Source: an uncultured Rhodocyclaceae bacterium (GTDB lineage: Bacteria > Pseudomonadota > Gammaproteobacteria > Burkholderiales > Rhodocyclaceae). Taken from it: a DNA stretch of 64,000 nt. The DNA lies in assembly GCA_907163075.1 (NCBI GenBank), contig CAJQTY010000002.1, positions 310,001 through 374,000 of the forward strand. The letters run 5' to 3'. The stretch's first letter is position 1; each line of letters opens with the position of its first letter. Under the pieces are notes generated by a model, which saw nothing but the letters and a program-made list of their open reading frames with translations, did not search any database and had not been told where the DNA came from. The position numbers were made by a program, and so were the translations under genes. This document shows, in pieces, positions 28,752 through 36,936 of this stretch.

Positions 28752-30874
28752 TCAGACTCTCCACGCAACAAACTTGAATCTGCTCCGGAACTAACATCAA
28801 ATAATGGCAACAGCAGGCTAACCTGCGTCCCAACATTTAGGGTGCTATCCACTAGAATTTTGCCCCCCAGTTCATGCACATATTGAGAGCTTTCATAGGC
28901 ACCAATCCCCATACCAGCCGGCTTGGTCGTTTGAAAAGGCTTGAACAAGCGTTCGCGCAAAAACTCGGGAGTCATGCCATGCCCGCTATCTCCCACTTTA
29001 ATCAAGGCTTGATCCTGCTGACGCTCTAGACTGACCCAGACACGACCACCATTTTCAGTAGCATCCAATGCATTCTGTACGATGTGTCCAATCACTCGTT
29101 CCACCCTGTCTTCGTGCCCCTTGGCAACGAGCTTGTCGGCAAGGTCGATTTCCAGGTCGCGACCCTGTGCCGTCTTGGCTGCTTGAATGCGACGAATGAC
29201 GTCACCAAGATCAATGCCGCGAGGACTATCAACCGGTGTAGCTCCCTCGCGCAATTGCATCATCAACTGCCGCATCCGTTCGACGGAATGCTCTACCGTC
29301 ATCAGCATATCCTTTTGGAATTCTGGATTATCCCGGTGACGTTCAGCGTTCTTGAGCATTAAGGACAATTGAGCAACGATGTTCTTCAGATCATGTACGA
29401 CGAATGCAGACATCCGGTTGAAGGCATCAAACTTCCTCACCTCAAGCAAAGCCTCCGTTGCCTGCAACTGCCCCAAGAAAGCCCCGGCCTGACGGCCGGC
29501 GGTCTTCAGCAGGTCATTGACCTCCCAATTAACATCAATTTTCGTACGGGCCGTCGCCAAAACGACGAAACCAATCATTTCGCTCCCCGTTGTTAACGGA
29601 ACAAGCAGCCAAGCATTAGGTATTTCAACCAACCACACAGGAAGCTTTAGCCCATCGTAACGGCGCGGAAGTGAACGATACTCTTCGAGATTGATAACCC
29701 ATCCGCTATCGATCAAAAACAGACTCAACGCACTGTCGACAGCTTCAGTAACTGACGAGGTCGGCATATTCCAGCAAGAAGCCTGCGCAAAGAAGCGTGC
29801 CGACGGATCTTTCAACCAGAGCGCACCTGCCGGACTTTCAACCATATCAGCCAAGCCCTTAACCACATGCGTCCCCATCTCAGAAAATCCATCCTGTGAG
29901 GACAAGGTATTGGTAAAGCGAAGCCACTCATCCCGGTAGTCATAGCGGTAACTAAAAAAATGCTTGCCAACCAGAACTCTGAACTTTGCGCGCATTGATC
30001 CTGACAAGCTAAGAATTCCCAGCAGCAGCAACGCCGCAAACAACAGAGCCAACTGGAACGCACGCCCCCAATCACCGCCAAAATAGCGAACATAGTATCC
30101 GGCCGCTGCCATGAACAGGAGATAAACACCCACCGCAACCAAAGTCACCGATTGCAGTGCGGCACGCTGGGAAAGCACAATTTTGCTTTTCCAGTCATGA
30201 CTTCGAACCGTCGATATAGCCACCATCGGCACAACCAAGGCGTGCACAAATCCGCGAATGCTGAAGGCATCCACGTCTATGCGGTTGAAAAGCAGTGCGT
30301 CTGAATAAAGATACAGATCGAACAGGACAGCCCCGCCAAGCCCTATGCACAAAGGCTTGATTCCCCAACGCCAGTCAGGAGAAACATTGCGAAACAACTG
30401 CTCAACGAGAACCAGCGTAAAAACTGTCATCGCCAGCGAGTCGAACAAGGCGAGGCGTCGAGGAACAAATATAAATTCGACTCCCAGCGCAATCATGATT
30501 TGCGCTGCAACACCAACAACAAGCAATGTCAGCGCAACGCCACCTAACCAACACAACCGGGTCGGCCAGAGATCCCCCGCGGAAGACTCAGGCTTGAGCA
30601 AAACGAGAAGAAAGAAATACCAGCCGCCAAACCGAAAGATATCGGCAACCAGGCTACCTGCCAGAAAAATCGCTTGCCCAGTTAACGCAAAGGCGAGGCC
30701 AGCCATCCCCCACAGCGTGCACAGCACAGCCACAACGAACAAGGCACGCCTTCGCAAGCCAGCACGCCACCCCGCAGCCAGATAAATCGCAAACGCAGCA
30801 TAAACACAGACCGCGAGCCCATAACTCCAGGCAGTAATTGTTTCTCTGCTTGCATCCAACCAACAAACCTCCAC
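28748..30874 (-). CDS. prsK: PEP-CTERM system histidine kinase PrsK
   Basis: 708 residues. The N-terminal third has eight or nine membrane helices (to about residue 300). A GAF-like region follows (about 320-470). The H-box is SAFVVHDLKNIVAQLSLML, and the C-terminal ATPase domain shows HIVQNALDATENGGRVW, GDSGHGMTPEFLRERLFKPFQTTK and GMGIGAYESSQYV. All kinase residues are present. It ends by overlapping prsR by four bases, as in other exosortase loci, so kinase and regulator are a pair. Stimulus unknown. Confidence 0.95.
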   Translation of the reverse strand: MEVCWLDASRETITAWSYGLAVCVYAAFAIYLAAGWRAGLRRRALFVVAVLCTLWGMAGLAFALTGQAIFLAGSLVADIFRFGGWYFFLLVLLKPESSAGDLWPTRLCWLGGVALTLLVVGVAAQIMIALGVEFIFVPRRLALFDSLAMTVFTLVLVEQLFRNVSPDWRWGIKPLCIGLGGAVLFDLYLYSDALLFNRIDVDAFSIRGFVHALVVPMVAISTVRSHDWKSKIVLSQRAALQSVTLVAVGVYLLFMAAAGYYVRYFGGDWGRAFQLALLFAALLLLGILSLSGSMRAKFRVLVGKHFFSYRYDYRDEWLRFTNTLSSQDGFSEMGTHVVKGLADMVESPAGALWLKDPSARFFAQASCWNMPTSSVTEAVDSALSLFLIDSGWVINLEEYRSLPRRYDGLKLPVWLVEIPNAWLLVPLTTGSEMIGFVVLATARTKIDVNWEVNDLLKTAGRQAGAFLGQLQATEALLEVRKFDAFNRMSAFVVHDLKNIVAQLSLMLKNAERHRDNPEFQKDMLMTVEHSVERMRQLMMQLREGATPVDSPRGIDLGDVIRRIQAAKTAQGRDLEIDLADKLVAKGHEDRVERVIGHIVQNALDATENGGRVWVSLERQQDQALIKVGDSGHGMTPEFLRERLFKPFQTTKPAGMGIGAYESSQYVHELGGKILVDSTLNVGTQVSLLLPLFDVSSGADSSLLRGESE

Positions 30875-30919
30875 AGATTGCTGACCATCACACGATTCAC
30901 CCGGAGAGGACTGCTTTTC

Positions 30920-32299
30920 TTACTGGGCACCCTTACCAGTAAGCACCACGCCTACCGTCTCGAACAAAATCACGATATCCAGGAACAGCGTATGGTTCTT
31001 GACGTAGTAGAGATCGTATTGGAGCTTCTGGATGGAATCATCGACTGAGGCACCATAGTGATAACTAACCTGAGCCCAGCCGGTAACCCCAGGTTTAACG
31101 CTATGACGCACAGCATAGAACGGTATATCCCGCGTAAGCTGATCAACAAAATACGGCCGCTCGGGACGTGGGCCAACCAGGCTCATATCGCCAGTCAGTA
31201 CGCTGTAAAGTTGCGGCAACTCATCAATACGCAATTTGCGGATAATCCGGCCGACACGCGTAGTTCGATCATCATTAGCCGTTGCCCAACGTGGCTTTCC
31301 GTCGCTTTCCGCATCCTTGCGCATGCTGCGAAACTTGACGACGCTAAACAGGCGACCGTTCAAACCAACGCGTTCTTGTCGGTAAAAGATGGGAAAACCG
31401 TCTTCGAGAACGATCAAAAGCGCAGTAATAATCATCACGGGCAACGCAAGCAACAGCAGTATCGTCGCCGAAACGATATCAAAAATGCGCTTGACAAGCG
31501 TACGCGCCCACCCTTGCCGGAAACCTTCGCCGAAAATAAGCCAGCCGACACGCAATGAATCCAGTCGAATCTGACCTAGCGCCCTTTCAAAATAACTGGC
31601 GAGATCAAGCACATTTACACCAGACAACTTGCAATCAAGAAGTTCTCGCAATGGCAGAACTCCGCCGCGCCTTTCGTGGACAGCGATAATTATCTCGTCA
31701 ACATTCAAGGCATGGGCTGTGTCTGACAGCGACTGCATGCGCGGCAAGACAAGTTGTCCGGGAATACAAATTTCTGAATCAGTGGGACTGGGATAAAAAC
31801 CAACGATATGAATATCCGGATCGGAACGCTTTAACACCTCACCAACGGACTTTGCCTCAGCACCCGCACCAAAGATCAACACGCGATGGACCATCATCGC
31901 ACCGGTCCGACTGTGCATTGTATAGACTCGGTGAACAAGCGTACCGAACAAAGCTGCCAAACCGGAGAGAAGCAATAGTTTGTGATCGACGTCGGTAATG
32001 GAAAGCAATGAAAATACGCTGTACGCCAGTGGCACAGATAAATATAAGGACAAGACCGCTCTTGCGCGCGTTTGAGCTATGGTCCGACTGTGCGCCCGTT
32101 GATACAGCCCTAGCCAGGAATTAAAGACAACCATTACCAGCGCAAAAATGACCGCGTAGATAACCACTGCTTCAAGATTCTCCTGCCCTAGACCCGCCCA
32201 GAACACCACCAATAAAACGCAGGCGACGGGGAACGTAATATCAAGAATTATCTGAACAATTGTTTTCCAAGGAATCCAATGGCTGAATACTTTGATCAC
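30920..32299 (-). CDS. PEP-CTERM-associated polyprenyl glycosylphosphotransferase
   Basis: 459 residues. Initiates a polysaccharide repeat unit by moving a sugar phosphate to undecaprenyl phosphate at the inner membrane. The N-terminal half has four or five membrane helices and a CoA-binding-like domain (RVLIFGAGAEAKSVGEVLKR). The C-terminal bacterial sugar transferase domain (about 265-455) begins KRIFDIVSATILLLLALPVM, with YRQERVGLNGRLFSVVKFRSMRKDAE and the conserved GLTGWAQV-like PGVTGWAQVSYHYGAS. First gene of the leftward group in this window; a possible sigma54 site lies about 185 bases upstream. Remaining genes of such loci (exosortase, chain-length control, flippase) are not in the window. 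Confidence 0.92.
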   Translation of the reverse strand: MIKVFSHWIPWKTIVQIILDITFPVACVLLVVFWAGLGQENLEAVVIYAVIFALVMVVFNSWLGLYQRAHSRTIAQTRARAVLSLYLSVPLAYSVFSLLSITDVDHKLLLLSGLAALFGTLVHRVYTMHSRTGAMMVHRVLIFGAGAEAKSVGEVLKRSDPDIHIVGFYPSPTDSEICIPGQLVLPRMQSLSDTAHALNVDEIIIAVHERRGGVLPLRELLDCKLSGVNVLDLASYFERALGQIRLDSLRVGWLIFGEGFRQGWARTLVKRIFDIVSATILLLLALPVMIITALLIVLEDGFPIFYRQERVGLNGRLFSVVKFRSMRKDAESDGKPRWATANDDRTTRVGRIIRKLRIDELPQLYSVLTGDMSLVGPRPERPYFVDQLTRDIPFYAVRHSVKPGVTGWAQVSYHYGASVDDSIQKLQYDLYYVKNHTLFLDIVILFETVGVVLTGKGAQ

Positions 32300-32483
32300 G
32301 ATTTGCCCCTAGCTATCATCTATTACACCGAAACACTTTGATTACAGGCGTCGAAAAGGAAGATATTTTTCCAGGTCCAGAAGGTGCAAGCCCAGTCGAT
32401 ATCGCTTACGGTCGAGATTAGCCTAAGCTAGATTTCAAGACCGTGATTTAATACACAGCGAGGGAGAATTATTTTGCCAGGAG

Positions 32484-32500
32484 AGGCAAATTTGGCGCCG
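32484..32500 (-). promoter_or_regulatory. Possible sigma54 (-24/-12) promoter upstream of the sugar transferase
   Basis: On the minus strand this reads CGGCGCCAAATTTGCC, with GG and GC separated by exactly 10 bases as sigma54 requires and TTGC at -12. It is weaker at -24 (CGGCGC for TGGCAC). A small TTTTGCC/GGCAAA stem overlaps its edge. The nearby PrsR is a sigma54 activator, which makes the match plausible but unproven. Confidence 0.35.
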
Positions 32501-32764
32501 ACATACATTTTTGAGTTGCGCCAATCTTAACACGACAAGCCTATAGACAGTAGATTCTACAAAGCGGAGAACATTCATCCTATTGATTTATATAGAGCTA
32601 TGGTCGAAACTGGTGTATGCGGTGGTTCCTGTCGTTTGGACAGCCACCGGGCAGGAATAAGCTAAGGCCGGTGCCGGGGTTTTGGTTTTGACTTTCCCGG
32701 ATTTTATAGCGATTGGATCGAGCGCTGTGGAGCTTGTGCGCCGCCGCCGACCTGTGGGCAAGCG

Positions 32765-32845
32765 GTGGGCAACGCGCAGCGTTGCCCACGGTTTGTTCAT
32801 AGGGGACCGCGCTGGCGCGGTCAGGCGGGAACCGGCGTAGCCGGC
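32765..32845. repeat. Three tandem stem-loops inside the 599-bp element
   Basis: GTGGGCAACG/CGTTGCCCAC (32765-32774 with 32780-32789), GACCGCG/CGCGGTC (32805-32811 with 32816-32822) and CCGGC/GCCGG (32832-32836 with 32840-32844). All three are perfect. The segment is GC-rich and non-coding. Confidence 0.65.
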
Positions 32846-32879
32846 TGTCCATAAATCCACAGTGCATTGCTTTTGCATT

Positions 32880-33095
32880 TCAGGCTGCCTGCGGCTGGGC
32901 GTTGTCCCGCGCCCCGAAGTAGGTCTCGTCCGGCGTCTGCCAGTTCAGCGACTGATGCGGTCGGCGGCGGTTGTACCAGTCGAAACATTCAGCCAGGCTC
33001 TTCTTCTGCTCGATGCCGTTCTCGCAGGGACGCAGATAGACCCATTCGTGTTTCACCGTCCACCACAATCGCTCGACGAAGATGTCTTCAGAGAC
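32880..33095 (-). pseudogene. IS3-family transposase (OrfB) C-terminal fragment
   Basis: The reading frame from about 33095 down to the stop at 32880 gives SEDIFVERLWWTVKHEWVYL, then CFDWYNRRRPHQSLNWQTPDE, ending near ARDNAQPQAA. This is the last third of an IS3-group DDE integrase, including the catalytic Glu region (VERLW..KHEWVY) and the typical YNxxRPHxSL motif. The Asp residues and the whole N-terminal part are missing. It sits inside the 599-bp element and has no start of its own. Confidence 0.75.
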
Positions 33096-33193
33096 GGCGT
33101 TCCAGCAACCAATGATGAAACCAAACAGCAGAAACTCGCCGCCTGATCAACCTATGCCAAAATCATTGCATACACCAGATTTGACTTTAGCTC

Positions 33194-33539
33194 ATTTATA
33201 TACAATATTTTCGAATCAATTGCCAAGCCAGCAAACGCGGCGGCGAGAACTTGCTGTGCTTGCTCTTCCTTAACTTTAAGTGTTTGGGTGGCACGGACAA
33301 TCTCTTGCGGTCGGTTGGCAAGCATGGAGTTCAACCGCTGGCGTCCAACCGCCTAAGCGGCTATCTTATTTGCATAGCATTTCTGTGTATGAGCAGTTGG
33401 CGATAAGAAGCCGGGTCGTTCCCGCTTGCGCATTCAGCTTGCGCATTCGGTGGTTCGCTTTTGTCATCTGCTTTTGTCTTCCCTCCGTGCAATTGGATAA
33501 AATGCCGAGCTACCTCTACGAAACGGGAATTTCGACACA
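33194..33539. other. Intergenic region between the small element and rpiA
   Basis: 346 bp. It begins with the right copy of the target duplication. On the minus strand, 33203-33334 is an open frame (MNSMLANRPQEIVRATQTLK, then EEQAQQVLAAAFAGLAIDS) whose last codons lie in the target site. Without the insertion it would end three codons later, so the element may have hit the 3' end of a small gene. The rest should hold the rpiA promoter; I see no clear -35/-10 pair. Confidence 0.4.
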
Positions 33540-34202
33540 ATGACTCAGGACGAACTCAAAGAGGCCGTGGCGTGTGCTGCCCTGGCCTATGTGGTTGAAG
33601 GAAAGATTGTCGGTGTCGGCACGGGTTCGACGGCCCGGTTGTTCATCGAGGCGCTGGCCGGAATGAAGGACAAGATCGCCGGCGCCGTGGCAAGTTCGGA
33701 TGACACCAAGAAGCGCCTCGAAGGCCATGGCATCAAGGTTTTCGATCTTAATGACGTTACCGACATCCCGGTTTATATCGACGGTGCCGACGAAATCAAT
33801 GTCGCGATGCACATGATCAAGGGCGGCGGCGGCGCCTTGACGCGCGAGAAAATCGTTTCCGCCGTCGCCCAGAAATTCGTCTGCATCGTCGATGGCTCGA
33901 AGCTGGTCGACGTCCTCGGCCGCTTCCCGCTGCCGGTTGAAGTCATCCCGATGGCGCGCGCCTACGTGGCGCGCGAACTGGTTCGGCTAGGCGGTGCGCC
34001 GATTGTGCGCGAGGGGGTTATCACCGATAACGGGAACATCATCCTGGACGTGGAAGGCCTGCAGATCGTCGACCCGGTCGATCTCGAAACGCGCATCAAC
34101 CAGATCGTCGGCGTGGTCAGCAGCGGCCTGTTCGCCCGCCGCCCAGCCGATGTCTGCCTGCTCGGAACAAGCAGCGGCGTGCGGACGATGACTGCCGACT
34201 GA
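33540..34202 (+). CDS. rpiA: Ribose-5-phosphate isomerase A
   Basis: 220 residues. Interconverts ribose 5-phosphate and ribulose 5-phosphate in the non-oxidative pentose phosphate pathway. Family landmarks: [58 protein letters not shown] (with the catalytic Asp and Glu), [18 protein letters not shown] and [10 protein letters not shown]. Full length. Cytoplasmic; it stands just upstream of phoU in the same direction, 74 bases apart. Confidence 0.97.
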   Translation: MTQDELKEAVACAALAYVVEGKIVGVGTGSTARLFIEALAGMKDKIAGAVASSDDTKKRLEGHGIKVFDLNDVTDIPVYIDGADEINVAMHMIKGGGGALTREKIVSAVAQKFVCIVDGSKLVDVLGRFPLPVEVIPMARAYVARELVRLGGAPIVREGVITDNGNIILDVEGLQIVDPVDLETRINQIVGVVSSGLFARRPADVCLLGTSSGVRTMTAD

Positions 34203-34276
34203 AACATCACCGTAACATTGACGAGTTAATCTCTGGCACCCGACATTCCCTAGCACCACCTTCAGGAGCAAGAAGC

Positions 34277-34978
34277 ATGTCCGATCACACTTCGAAAAAT
34301 TTCGATCTTGAACTCGAAAGCCTGCGCACGCGCGTCCTTGAAATGGGCGGGATGGCCGAGCAGCAGGTACGCAAGGCCATTGAGGGGCTCTACAGTGGCG
34401 ATCGACCCTTGCTGGAAAACGTCATTCGCGACGACGATCGAATCAACCGGATGGAAATCGAGATCGATGCGCTGTGCAATCAGATCATCGCCAAGCGGCA
34501 GCCGACAGCGATCGATCTGCGCATGATCGTTTCGGTTCTAAAAGCAATTGCCGATCTCGAGCGCGTCGGCGACAAGGCCAGGAAAATCGCCCGCCTCGGC
34601 ATCGCGCTTACCGGCCAGTCGGTGGTCAGTCCACTGAATATCGAGTTGAACCACATGGCCGAAACAGCGCTGCGCATGTTGCGCCTGGCGCTCGACGGGT
34701 TCGCCCGCCTTGACGTCAGCCTGGTCACCGACGCGATGCGTCTGGACGACGTGGTCAACGCCGAATACCAGGCGGTAGCCCGGCAGTTGATCACCTACAT
34801 GATGGAGGACCCGCGTACCATCACGCGCTCGCTGGATATTCTTTCGATCGCCAAGGCCATCGAGCGAATCGGCGACCACGCCACCAATATTTCTGAACAC
34901 GTCATCTACATGGCCAAGGGGCTGAACGTACGCCACGATTCCACCGACGAAATCGAAGCGAAAATCGCCAACAGTTGA
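34277..34978 (+). CDS. phoU: Phosphate-specific transport system regulator PhoU
   Basis: 233 residues, all helical, with the two symmetric PhoU repeats (MGGMAEQQVRKAIEGLYSGD and MAETALRMLRLALDGF). Metal-binding signatures are DDDRINRMEIEIDALC in the first repeat and MRLDDVVNAEYQ in the second. It restrains the PhoR/PhoB phosphate response together with the Pst transporter. A ribosome site AGGAGC precedes the ATG. No pst or pho gene is adjacent. A strong terminator follows. Confidence 0.96.
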   Translation: MSDHTSKNFDLELESLRTRVLEMGGMAEQQVRKAIEGLYSGDRPLLENVIRDDDRINRMEIEIDALCNQIIAKRQPTAIDLRMIVSVLKAIADLERVGDKARKIARLGIALTGQSVVSPLNIELNHMAETALRMLRLALDGFARLDVSLVTDAMRLDDVVNAEYQAVARQLITYMMEDPRTITRSLDILSIAKAIERIGDHATNISEHVIYMAKGLNVRHDSTDEIEAKIANS

Positions 34979-35003
34979 GGCCACTGACCGGGCGGTACCC
35001 GTC

Positions 35004-35031
35004 ACAAAAAAACCCCTCGCGGGGCTTTTTG
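35004..35031 (+). terminator. Rho-independent terminator after phoU
   Basis: A-rich stretch and CCCC (35013-35016), loop TCGC, GGGG, then CTTTTTG: a GC-rich stem with A/T arms and a T-run. About 30 bases after the phoU stop and before the convergent yggX gene. Confidence 0.8.
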
Positions 35032-35045
35032 TTTGCTCGCAAAAC

Positions 35046-35318
35046 TTACGCGCCGGGCGGGACGTAACCCTGGACCTGGTCGACACCGCTACCGAAAAAG
35101 TGTTTTTCAATTTGTTCGGCCAGATACTTGCGATGCGCGGCGTCGGCCAGGTTCAGACGGTTCTCGTTGATGATCATCGTCTGCATGCGAATCCACTGTT
35201 GCCAGGCTTCCTTCGATACGCGTTCATAAATCCGCCTGCCGAGTTCCCCCGGATAGGGCGGAAAATCGAGTGCTTCGGCCTCACGGCCGAGTTTGATGCA
35301 ATTGACCATTCTTGCCAT
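35046..35318 (-). CDS. yggX: Fe(2+)-trafficking / oxidative damage protection protein YggX
   Basis: 90 residues, matching the usual 90-91. Start ATG 35318 with GGAG 8-11 bases upstream; the 16-codon extension to 35366 is not needed. The conserved Cys is in [14 protein letters not shown], followed by [34 protein letters not shown] and the C-terminal region [11 protein letters not shown]. It protects Fe-S clusters and handles iron in the cytoplasm. In many betaproteobacteria it lies next to argA; here the pair is split by the 9-kb integrated element that begins about 170 bases upstream of the yggX start. Confidence 0.95.
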   Translation of the reverse strand: MARMVNCIKLGREAEALDFPPYPGELGRRIYERVSKEAWQQWIRMQTMIINENRLNLADAAHRKYLAEQIEKHFFGSGVDQVQGYVPPGA

Positions 35319-35500
35319 GAACTTGACTCCGTAAAGCGATAACGGGATACGAAAATAACGTTTCAATTATACCGTGCAGGGTGGGAGCAAATACACCCAA
35401 ACCGCCACCCGCTCATAGCGGCTTGAATACTCTTTGAATCGGCCGCCATCCCAACAGACATAAGGGTTTGTGATTTTCCGGTTTTGCCTAGCTACCTATG

Positions 35501-35510
35501 TAGCCACACA
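35501..35510. repeat. Candidate attL / integrase-arm site
   Basis: TAGCCACACA, identical to 44656-44665, and in a similar setting (GTTTTGCCTAGCTAC before it on the left, GTTTTTGCTAC before it on the right; both followed by a GCGCTG/CCGCTG-like run). Short, so it may be an arm-binding site rather than the crossover core. Confidence 0.4.
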
Positions 35511-35673
35511 CAAACCGGCCGCTGCACTCATTTTGACCGAAGGCCGGCAAGATCGCCAGCTTAGGACCACGACCCCCCATGGCATCACAATAAAAAAATC
35601 TAAAACCTGCGCTCGAAAAAGTTTCACTTAGCGTCCGGTCCTGCGCCAGATGGTTCTAGACTTTCAATACCCC

Positions 35674-35699
35674 CACCCTCAAAGCCCAGGAAGGACCCG
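35674..35699. repeat. 26-bp direct repeat, copy 1
   Basis: Begins CACCCTCAAAG and ends AAGGACCCG; identical to 36262-36287. The two copies flank the transposase-like fragment. Confidence 0.85.
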
Positions 35700-35702
35700 C
35701 AA

Positions 35703-36194
35703 CTATGCCGCCGGTCGCTTGCGAAACACCGGGTCCGATACATGCCCCATTCGAACTTGAAGACAAGCCCCATACACCGCCTCCAGAATCACCGCGTCTA
35801 TCTCGACATCAATTCCACGATTTTCAAGCAACCTCCGAAAATCTCGCATCCGGCTAGCACTGGGGGGGCGCGGCTGCCACGGGTCTGAGCCTATGAAGCG
35901 GGCGGCTGCGTGCGAATCAATCACGAAGTTCTCTAACCCGCAATCGCTCAGCTGCCAAAATGCTTGCAGGATGTAACACCGAACAAGCATTTTCAATGAA
36001 TAGCCAGGCCGCCCGCCGTTCTGCGTATCTGACGCATAGTGCGGCCGGATTATTTTTTCCAGTTCCCCCCAGGGAATAAGGCGCTCGATTGTTTCCAGTG
36101 CAGCGGCCCGCCTTGGCGGTTTGGATTTGGGCCATCTGACGCTAGTAAAGATTGAATCGCCCGCAGAAAGTCTGTGTTGCGCGTCTTTCATCAT
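35703..36194 (-). pseudogene. IS5/IS1182-like transposase, N-terminal part (DUF772)
   Basis: 163 codons. Starts MMKDAQHRLSAGDSIFTSVR, then IERLIPWGELEKIIRPHY, GGRPGYSLKMLVRCYILQAFW, LSDCGLENFVIDSHAAARFIG and RMRDFRRLLE, the N-terminal domain of IS5-type transposases. The DDE catalytic core that should follow is absent: after about residue 128 the sequence is unrelated and ends at 163 (full length is over 300). No IS ends are visible, but a 26-bp direct repeat lies close to each side. A small domesticated DNA-binding protein is an alternative. Confidence 0.65.
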
Positions 36195-36261
36195 AATTTA
36201 CCTCAAGTTGCCTATACGTATCAAAGTTGCACTAGCGGCATGCTGCGGTGCGAATTACCCG

Positions 36262-36287
36262 CACCCTCAAAGCCCAGGAAGGACCCG
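36262..36287. repeat. 26-bp direct repeat, copy 2
   Basis: Identical to 35674-35699 in the same orientation, 588 bases away. Confidence 0.85.
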
Positions 36288-36365
36288 TGCACTTGCCAGC
36301 GCCGCCCGGTTTTCTGACGCAAAATCATTTACTGCCCGCCCCCTACGCGCGCGCCGGTTGCAGGG

Positions 36366-36534
36366 CTTTTCTTCCTACCCCTACCGTTTTGCAGTGGGAC
36401 AACTGGGACAAGTGGGACAAACGCCGGAAACCCTTGCCAATAGGGCGTTTCGTGTTTCCAGTTTGCATATTTACGGTGGGACACGGCTGGGACACGCTGG
36501 GACACTTCGGAATCAGGACGTTTCAGGCCGTGCG
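36366..36534. repeat. 169-bp inverted repeat with iterons, left copy
   Basis: Inverted complement of 43148-43316 with two mismatches by eye. It contains six TGGGACA units: three with a 9-bp period (36395, 36404, 36413) and three with an 11/10-bp period (36477, 36488, 36498). Between them is an AT-rich stretch (about 36459-36473) and an AAACGCC/GGCGTTT inverted pair. This is the architecture of an iteron-type origin or initiator-binding site. Confidence 0.9.
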
Positions 36535-36600
36535 AAGTGTCGCATTGACGGCCGCGCGCCGCTGTCCCGCGCCGTGTCCTTTCATGGGTTTTCCGGTCGC

Positions 36601-36936
36601 TCACAAGCCCGGCCATCTGTCCCGCCCTGCCCTCTGGTCGGGGTCGTTCGGCATAGGCTTGAAGCACTCGCAGCGGTGCAACCAGTCGGGGGCGGGGGCA
36701 TAGGTCCGGCTGGCGACCAGTTCACGCCGCGCGGCCGCCAGGCATCGTCCATTGCTCGCCAGGTTGCCGCACTCGGCACAGCGCCGCCGGTTGTCCCCGG
36801 CGCGATCGGGGTCGCCGATGCCAGGCAGCGCGGCCGCCGCGTCTGCTCCCTGGTTCGCCGTTGCCTGTCCCGCCTCGATATGCGCCGGGGGCCGTGCGTC
36901 GCCACCGGATAACATGCCGTCCCAATCAATCATCAT
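36601..36936 (-). CDS. Small Cys-rich (zinc-ribbon-like) protein
   Basis: 111 residues. The start ATG 36936 (MMIDWDGMLSGGD) overlaps the end of the primase gene by 11 bases. The C-terminal half is RRCAECGNLASNGRCLAAAR, then DWLHRCECFKPMPNDPDQR: Cys pairs CxxC, C and CxC that could bind zinc. Such proteins are regularly found right after DUF927 primases in proteobacterial islands. Function unknown. The reading frame continues upstream, but that part is a shadow of the primase. Confidence 0.75.
   Translation of the reverse strand: MMIDWDGMLSGGDARPPAHIEAGQATANQGADAAAALPGIGDPDRAGDNRRRCAECGNLASNGRCLAAARRELVASRTYAPAPDWLHRCECFKPMPNDPDQRAGRDRWPGL

Larger units (their letters stand above)
32595..33193. 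mobile_element. 599-bp non-autonomous IS element with terminal repeats and 9-bp target duplication
   Basis: Terminal inverted repeats of 25 bp at 32595-32619 and 33169-33193 agree at 21 of 25 positions and match the end of the IS256-type remnant at 20220-20244. The direct repeat ATTTATATA lies immediately outside both ends (32586-32594 and 33194-33202), a perfect 9-bp target duplication as expected for the IS256 family. It has no transposase of its own. Inside are three tandem stem-loops (32765-32845) and a fragment of an IS3-type transposase. It was probably moved in trans. Confidence 0.8.
35319..35702. other. Left junction region of the integrated element
   Basis: 384 bp without a gene. 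The first 150 bases belong to the yggX upstream region. At 35490-35510 is a block with TAGCTAC and GTAGC followed by TAGCCACACA (35501-35510), which recurs beside the integrase gene. A 26-bp repeat ends at 35699. No tRNA gene is visible here. Confidence 0.5.
36195..36600. other. Non-coding control region holding iterons
   Basis: 406 bp with the second 26-bp repeat (36262-36287) and the left copy of the 169-bp inverted repeat (36366-36534). Two further TGTCCCG motifs in opposite direction lie at about 36570 and 36619. Open frames here are short and shared between both copies of the repeat, so they are not genes. A replication origin or control region is likely. Confidence 0.6.

Noticed and set aside
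33280-33310. TGGCACG..TTGCGG as a sigma54 promoter before rpiA
   Set aside because: Spacing between the GG and GC elements is too long for sigma54.
36121-36912. 263-codon plus-strand frame over the left iteron repeat
   Set aside because: Its middle part is the translated inverted repeat, which also gives frames at the other copy; the rest is opposite the Cys-rich gene.
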